From: Mycobacterium sp.
GTDB taxonomy: Bacteria > Actinomycetota > Actinomycetes > Mycobacteriales > Mycobacteriaceae
Assembly (NCBI RefSeq): GCF_029961025.1
Contig: NZ_JASBVP010000003.1
Span: 186,001-250,000, forward strand
Length of the DNA stretch: 64,000 bases
Reading direction: 5' to 3'
A program made the position numbers and the translations under genes. The notes beneath the pieces were generated by a model. That model was not told where the DNA came from. It saw only the letters and a program-made list of their open reading frames with translations, and did no database searches. Positions 60,046 through 64,000 of this stretch are shown here, piece by piece. How positions within the stretch are numbered: the first letter of the stretch is position 1; every line of letters begins with the position of its first letter.

Positions 60046-62382
60046 GTGACGTCCGGGCTCATCCACGCGGTCGATACCGTCGAGCGGGCCGCGGCGACGC
60101 CCGACCATCCGCAGCCGTTTCGCGAGCTGGGTCTCAAAGACGAGGAATACCAACGCATCCGCGCGATCTTGGGCCGCCGTCCCACCGACGCCGAGCTGGC
60201 CATGTACGCGGTGATGTGGAGCGAGCACTGCTCGTACAAGTCGTCCAAGGTCCATCTGCGCTACTTCGCCGACACCACCACCGAGGAGATGCGCGCCGGC
60301 ATCCTGGCCGGCATCGGGCAAAACGCCGGTGTGGTGGACATCGGTGACGGCTGGGCGGCCACCTTCAAGGTGGAATCCCACAATCACCCCTCCTACGTCG
60401 AGCCCTATCAGGGCGCGGCCACCGGTGTGGGTGGCATTGTGCGCGACATCATGGCCATGGGAGCGCGGCCGGTCGCCGTGATGGACCAGTTGCGCTTCGG
60501 CGCCGCCGACGCCCCGGATACCCGTCGGGTGTTCGACGGCGTGGTGCGCGGCATCGCTGGCTACGGCAACTCGCTGGGACTGCCCAACATCGGCGGTGAG
60601 ACCGTTTTCGATGCCTGCTATTCTGGTAACCCGCTGGTCAACGCGCTGTGTGTGGGGGTGCTGCGCAAGGAGGACCTGCGCCTGGCGGTCGCCTCCGGCG
60701 CCGGAAACAAAATCATCCTGTTCGGCGCACGCACCGGCCTGGACGGTATCGGCGGGGTGTCGGTGCTGGCGTCGGACACCTTCGAGGGCCACGCGGAAGG
60801 ATCCGCGGCGGGATCGACGCTCGATCCCGCGGCCGGGTCCCGAAAGAACCGAAAGAAGTTGCCGTCGGTGCAAGTCGGTGACCCGTTTATGGAAAAAGTG
60901 CTCATCGAGTGCTGCCTGGAGCTCTACGCGGCGGGCCTGGTGATCGGCATCCAGGATCTCGGTGGCGCCGGATTAGCTTGTGCCACATCCGAATTAGCCT
61001 CAGCAGGGGACGCCGGCATGACGATCGAGCTGGACAGCGTCCCGTTGCGGACCGCGGACATGACGCCCGCCGAAGTGCTGTGCAGTGAGTCGCAAGAGCG
61101 GATGTGCGCGGTGGTCGCCCCCGAGAACGTGGACGCCTTTCTGGCGGTATGCCGCAAATGGGAGGTGCCGGCCAGCGTCATCGGCGAGGTCACCGACGGG
61201 GACCGATTGCGAATCAGCTGGCACGGCGAGACGGTGGTGGACGTGCCGCCGCGCACCGTGGCCCACGAGGGGCCGGTGTATCGGCGTCCGGTCATCCGTC
61301 CCGAGTCGCAGGACGCGCTGAACGCCGACCGCTCGACGAAGCTGCCCCGGCCGGCAACGGGGGCGGAGTTGCGCGCGACCTTACTGGCGCTGCTGGGCAG
61401 CCCGCACCTGTGCAGCCGAGCGTTTATCACCGAGCAGTACGACCGGTACGTTCGGGGCAACACCGTGCTGGCCGCGCACGCCGACGCCGGCATGCTGCGC
61501 GTGGACGAGGCCACCGGTCGCGGGATCGCGGTGGCCACCGACGGGTCGGGTCGCTACACGGCCCTGGATCCCTACATCGGCGCCCAGCTTGCGCTGGCCG
61601 AGGCGTACCGCAACGTCGCCGTCACCGGCGCCACCCCGGTCGCGGTGACCAACTGCCTCAACTTCGGCTCACCCGAAGATCCGGGGGTGATGTGGCAGTT
61701 CGCCCAGGCGGTCCGCGGCCTGGCCGATGGCTGTGCGGCGCTGGGTATTCCGGTGACCGGCGGCAATGTCAGCTTCTACAATCAAACCGGCTCGACGGCG
61801 ATCCTGCCCACCCCGGTGGTCGGGGTTCTGGGTGTCATCACGGACGTGAACCGGCGGCTGTCGATGTCCCTCGGCGGCCAACCGGGCGAGAAACTGATCC
61901 TGTTGGGTGACACCCGTGACGAATTCGATGGCTCGGTGTGGGCCCAGGTGACCGCCGATCATCTCGGAGGAGTGCCGCCCGCCGTCGACTTCGCCCGCGA
62001 GCGGCTGCTGGCCGATGTGCTGTCCATCGCCTCGCGTGACGGGTTGGTGTCTGCCGCGCACGACCTCTCCGAGGGCGGGCTCGCCCAGGCCGTCGTGGAA
62101 TCGGCGCTGGCAGGCGAAACCGGGTGCCGCATCGTGCTTCCCGAGGGCTGCGACCCTTTCGTCATGCTGTTCTCCGAATCGACTGGCCGGGTGCTGGTCG
62201 CGGTGCCAGGCAGCGAGGAGTCCCGGTTCCGTTCGATGTGCGAGGCAAAGGGATTGCCGGCCACTCCCATCGGCGTCGTCGACCGGGAGTCCGACGCGGT
62301 CGAGGTCCAGGGCTTGTTCACCGTGTCCCTGGCAGAGTTGCGCAGCACCGCCGAGGCGGTGCTGCCGCGGCTCTTCGGGTGA
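60046..62382 (+). CDS. purL: FGAM synthase catalytic subunit PurL
   Basis: The GTG at 60046 starts a 778-residue protein. Marks: [106 protein letters not shown], and LPVTGGN-type block [16 protein letters not shown]. It uses ATP and ammonia from PurQ to make FGAM. It ends four bases before the next gene. Confidence 0.97.
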   Translation: MTSGLIHAVDTVERAAATPDHPQPFRELGLKDEEYQRIRAILGRRPTDAELAMYAVMWSEHCSYKSSKVHLRYFADTTTEEMRAGILAGIGQNAGVVDIGDGWAATFKVESHNHPSYVEPYQGAATGVGGIVRDIMAMGARPVAVMDQLRFGAADAPDTRRVFDGVVRGIAGYGNSLGLPNIGGETVFDACYSGNPLVNALCVGVLRKEDLRLAVASGAGNKIILFGARTGLDGIGGVSVLASDTFEGHAEGSAAGSTLDPAAGSRKNRKKLPSVQVGDPFMEKVLIECCLELYAAGLVIGIQDLGGAGLACATSELASAGDAGMTIELDSVPLRTADMTPAEVLCSESQERMCAVVAPENVDAFLAVCRKWEVPASVIGEVTDGDRLRISWHGETVVDVPPRTVAHEGPVYRRPVIRPESQDALNADRSTKLPRPATGAELRATLLALLGSPHLCSRAFITEQYDRYVRGNTVLAAHADAGMLRVDEATGRGIAVATDGSGRYTALDPYIGAQLALAEAYRNVAVTGATPVAVTNCLNFGSPEDPGVMWQFAQAVRGLADGCAALGIPVTGGNVSFYNQTGSTAILPTPVVGVLGVITDVNRRLSMSLGGQPGEKLILLGDTRDEFDGSVWAQVTADHLGGVPPAVDFARERLLADVLSIASRDGLVSAAHDLSEGGLAQAVVESALAGETGCRIVLPEGCDPFVMLFSESTGRVLVAVPGSEESRFRSMCEAKGLPATPIGVVDRESDAVEVQGLFTVSLAELRSTAEAVLPRLFG

Positions 62383-62386
62383 GGCG

Positions 62387-64000
62387 ATGAGCACGCCGGT
62401 GTCCGACATCGCCGGACAGCTGGTTACCCAGCCGGCCAAGACCCGTGGCCGGCACCCGCTGCTGGCGTGGGCGTGGAGCCTGGTGCGGCTGAAGTTCGTC
62501 GGGATTGCGTTCGGGGCGCTGTTTTTCTGCTTGTCGCTGACGCCCTCGTTGCTGCCCCGGGACTGGCTGTTTCAGGGGCTGATCGGCGGCATCAATGCCG
62601 CGTTCGGCTACGGGCTAGGCGTGGTGATCGGCCGGCTGGTGCAGCGCTTCGTGCTGCGCAATGCCCGCTGGTGGCCGCCCTCGGCGCGGGCGCTGTTCTG
62701 GATGAAGGCGGCCGTCGTGGGGCTCTCGACGGCGGGATGCGTGCTGATGCTCATCCCCGCCGCCTCCTGGCAGCGGCAGGTATCGGCGCTGCTGGGTATC
62801 GAGGGCCCGGCAACCCTGGGGTATATGCGCACCCTGCTGATCGCGAGTGCCGTTGGCGCACTGCTGGTCAGCGCGTCGCGGGTGCTCATCGACTCGGTCA
62901 GGCTGCTGGCGCGGATGTTAATCAGGCGCTGGCATGTCAACGACGAGGTGGCGCTGTTCATCGGCACCACGATCGTCGTCGCGCTGCTGGTCACTTTGAT
63001 CAACGGTGTTCTCGTCCGGGGTTTCTTCGCGGCGGCGAGCGCGCTCTTTCAAACGCAGAACAGCAGCACCCGGGCCGGTATTACCCAGCCGCTGCTTCCC
63101 GAAAAGTCCGGTAGCCCGGCATCGTTGGCGCCGTGGGACACGCTCGGCTACCAGGGCCGCACCTTCGTCGCCACCGGCCCGCATGCCGCCGAACTCAGCC
63201 GGCTCAACGGCCGGCCCGCTAAAGAGCCCATCCGGGTGTACGCCGGGCTGCAAAGCGCCGGCGACGACCAGTCACGGATGAGACTGGTGGTCGCCGAACT
63301 CGAACGCACCCGGGCCTTCGACCGTAAGCTGCTGGTCATCGCCCCGACCACCGGGACCGGCTGGATCGACGCGGTGGCCCCGCGGTCGCTGGAGATGATG
63401 TACAACGGCGACACCGCGATAGCGGGTGTGCAGTATTCGTATCTGCCGAGCTGGATCTCGTTTTTGGCCGACCGGCAGAAGTCCATGCAGTCCGGCCGTC
63501 AGCTGATCGACGCCATCCACCAGCGCTGGCAGCGCCTGCCGGCACATCACCGCCCGAAGCTGGTGCTTTACGGGGAGAGCCTGGGCTCGATGGCCGGGCA
63601 GGCCGCGTTCGGCTTCCTGCCCGACATCGCGAAGATGGGTTTCGACGCCGTGCTGTGGGTGGGGCCGCCGCACGCGAGCCCGTTGTGGCATGCGCTGGTC
63701 GTGCGCCGGGATCCGGGAACCACCGAGGTGCAGCCGAGCTACGACAACGGGCGAACCGTGCGGTTCTCCGAGGCCATCGATCCCGCGGACGTGGCCCGGA
63801 TCGCAGCGCCGCCGTGGGAGGGTACCCGGGTGATGTTCCTGCAACACCCCTCCGACCCGGTGATTTGGTGGTCGTCCCGGCTGCTGTTCCGCCGCCCGGA
63901 CTGGCTTGTCGAACCCCCGGGCCGGGATCGCAGCCCCTCGATGCGCTGGTATCCGGTGGTCACGTTCTGGCAAGTCAGCGCCGACCTGACCAATGCCATG
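62387..64000 (+). CDS. Membrane-anchored alpha/beta-hydrolase (DUF2319-type), 3' end outside window
   Basis: The ATG at 62387 follows the purL stop by four bases with GAGGCG near it; the frame stays open to the end (538 codons). The N-terminus has four or five membrane helices, including FVGIAFGALFFCLSLTPSLLPRDWLFQGLIGGINAAFGYGLG and DEVALFIGTTIVVALLVTLING. The catalytic part follows: RVYAGLQSAGDD, LLVIAPTTGTGWIDAVAPRSLEMMYNGDTAIAGVQYSYLPSW and the nucleophile elbow YGESLGSMAGQAAF (Ser398). M. tuberculosis Rv1069c belongs to this family. The substrate is unknown. Position suggests co-transcription with purL. Confidence 0.85.
   Translation, partial: MSTPVSDIAGQLVTQPAKTRGRHPLLAWAWSLVRLKFVGIAFGALFFCLSLTPSLLPRDWLFQGLIGGINAAFGYGLGVVIGRLVQRFVLRNARWWPPSARALFWMKAAVVGLSTAGCVLMLIPAASWQRQVSALLGIEGPATLGYMRTLLIASAVGALLVSASRVLIDSVRLLARMLIRRWHVNDEVALFIGTTIVVALLVTLINGVLVRGFFAAASALFQTQNSSTRAGITQPLLPEKSGSPASLAPWDTLGYQGRTFVATGPHAAELSRLNGRPAKEPIRVYAGLQSAGDDQSRMRLVVAELERTRAFDRKLLVIAPTTGTGWIDAVAPRSLEMMYNGDTAIAGVQYSYLPSWISFLADRQKSMQSGRQLIDAIHQRWQRLPAHHRPKLVLYGESLGSMAGQAAFGFLPDIAKMGFDAVLWVGPPHASPLWHALVVRRDPGTTEVQPSYDNGRTVRFSEAIDPADVARIAAPPWEGTRVMFLQHPSDPVIWWSSRLLFRRPDWLVEPPGRDRSPSMRWYPVVTFWQVSADLTNAM

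Overview
The window is chromosomal DNA from a high-GC actinobacterium, almost certainly a Mycobacterium. The evidence is the set of recognisable mycobacterial orthologues (an OtsA preceded by a 54-residue Rv3489-like ORF, a CpsA-type LCP protein, IlvX, the encapsulin/DyP pair, and the purD-ggtA-purB-purC-ptrB-emrB-purSQ-pepC-purL series), frequent GTG starts, and mycobacterial-type IS110, IS3 and IS1634 elements. Rv numbers are comparisons from memory of M. tuberculosis, not database results.

Layout. 1-3.6 kb: the end of a LuxR regulator, a small HTH-like gene, an MddA-like membrane methyltransferase and several small secreted proteins. Four copies of one 29-bp motif with a palindromic core, AGTAG-N4-CTACT, are scattered through it. 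3.6-6.35 kb: a decayed B12-binding radical SAM gene split by an IS3-family element. 6.37-10.5 kb: a pstB-pstS-pstC-pstA phosphate-uptake operon with a PHO-box-like direct repeat upstream. 10.5-20.1 kb: aminotransferase, IlvX, OtsA, dehydrogenase, LCP protein, hydrolase, universal stress protein and adenosine-specific kinase.

20.1-35.1 kb is an accessory zone. It holds an orphan two-gene unit, an AbiE-like toxin-antitoxin pair whose toxin end is cut by an IS3 relic, two apparently identical IS110-family copies in inverted orientation around an IS1634-type element, a decayed IS110 gene, a tRNA-Thr, a coil-like repeat protein, HIT protein, purD, a MazF-type toxin-antitoxin pair and a second IS1634-type element with a likely 6-bp target duplication.

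35-64 kb is mostly conserved backbone. It carries GGT, an oxalate-type acyl-CoA ligase with divergent oxalyl-CoA decarboxylase, an esterase with TetR regulator, a DUF429 protein, purB, an IS110 element, a TehA-like transporter, purC, oligopeptidase B, an EmrB-type exporter, a deacetylase-like protein, an FAD dehydrogenase, a metallo-hydrolase, purS-purQ, a secreted ricin-type lectin, a cupin, a deleted flavoprotein, the encapsulin/DyP nanocompartment, an M18 aminopeptidase, purL and a membrane-anchored hydrolase that runs off the end. Six purine-pathway genes (purD, B, C, S, Q, L) are spread over 32 kb in this order.

The most interesting signals are the repeated AGTAG-N4-CTACT motif with its small secreted proteins, the AbiE-like antitoxin with a PD-(D/E)XK-like N-terminus and a perfect palindrome over its GTG start, the orphan two-gene unit at 20.3-21.4 kb, and several gene remnants caught mid-decay.
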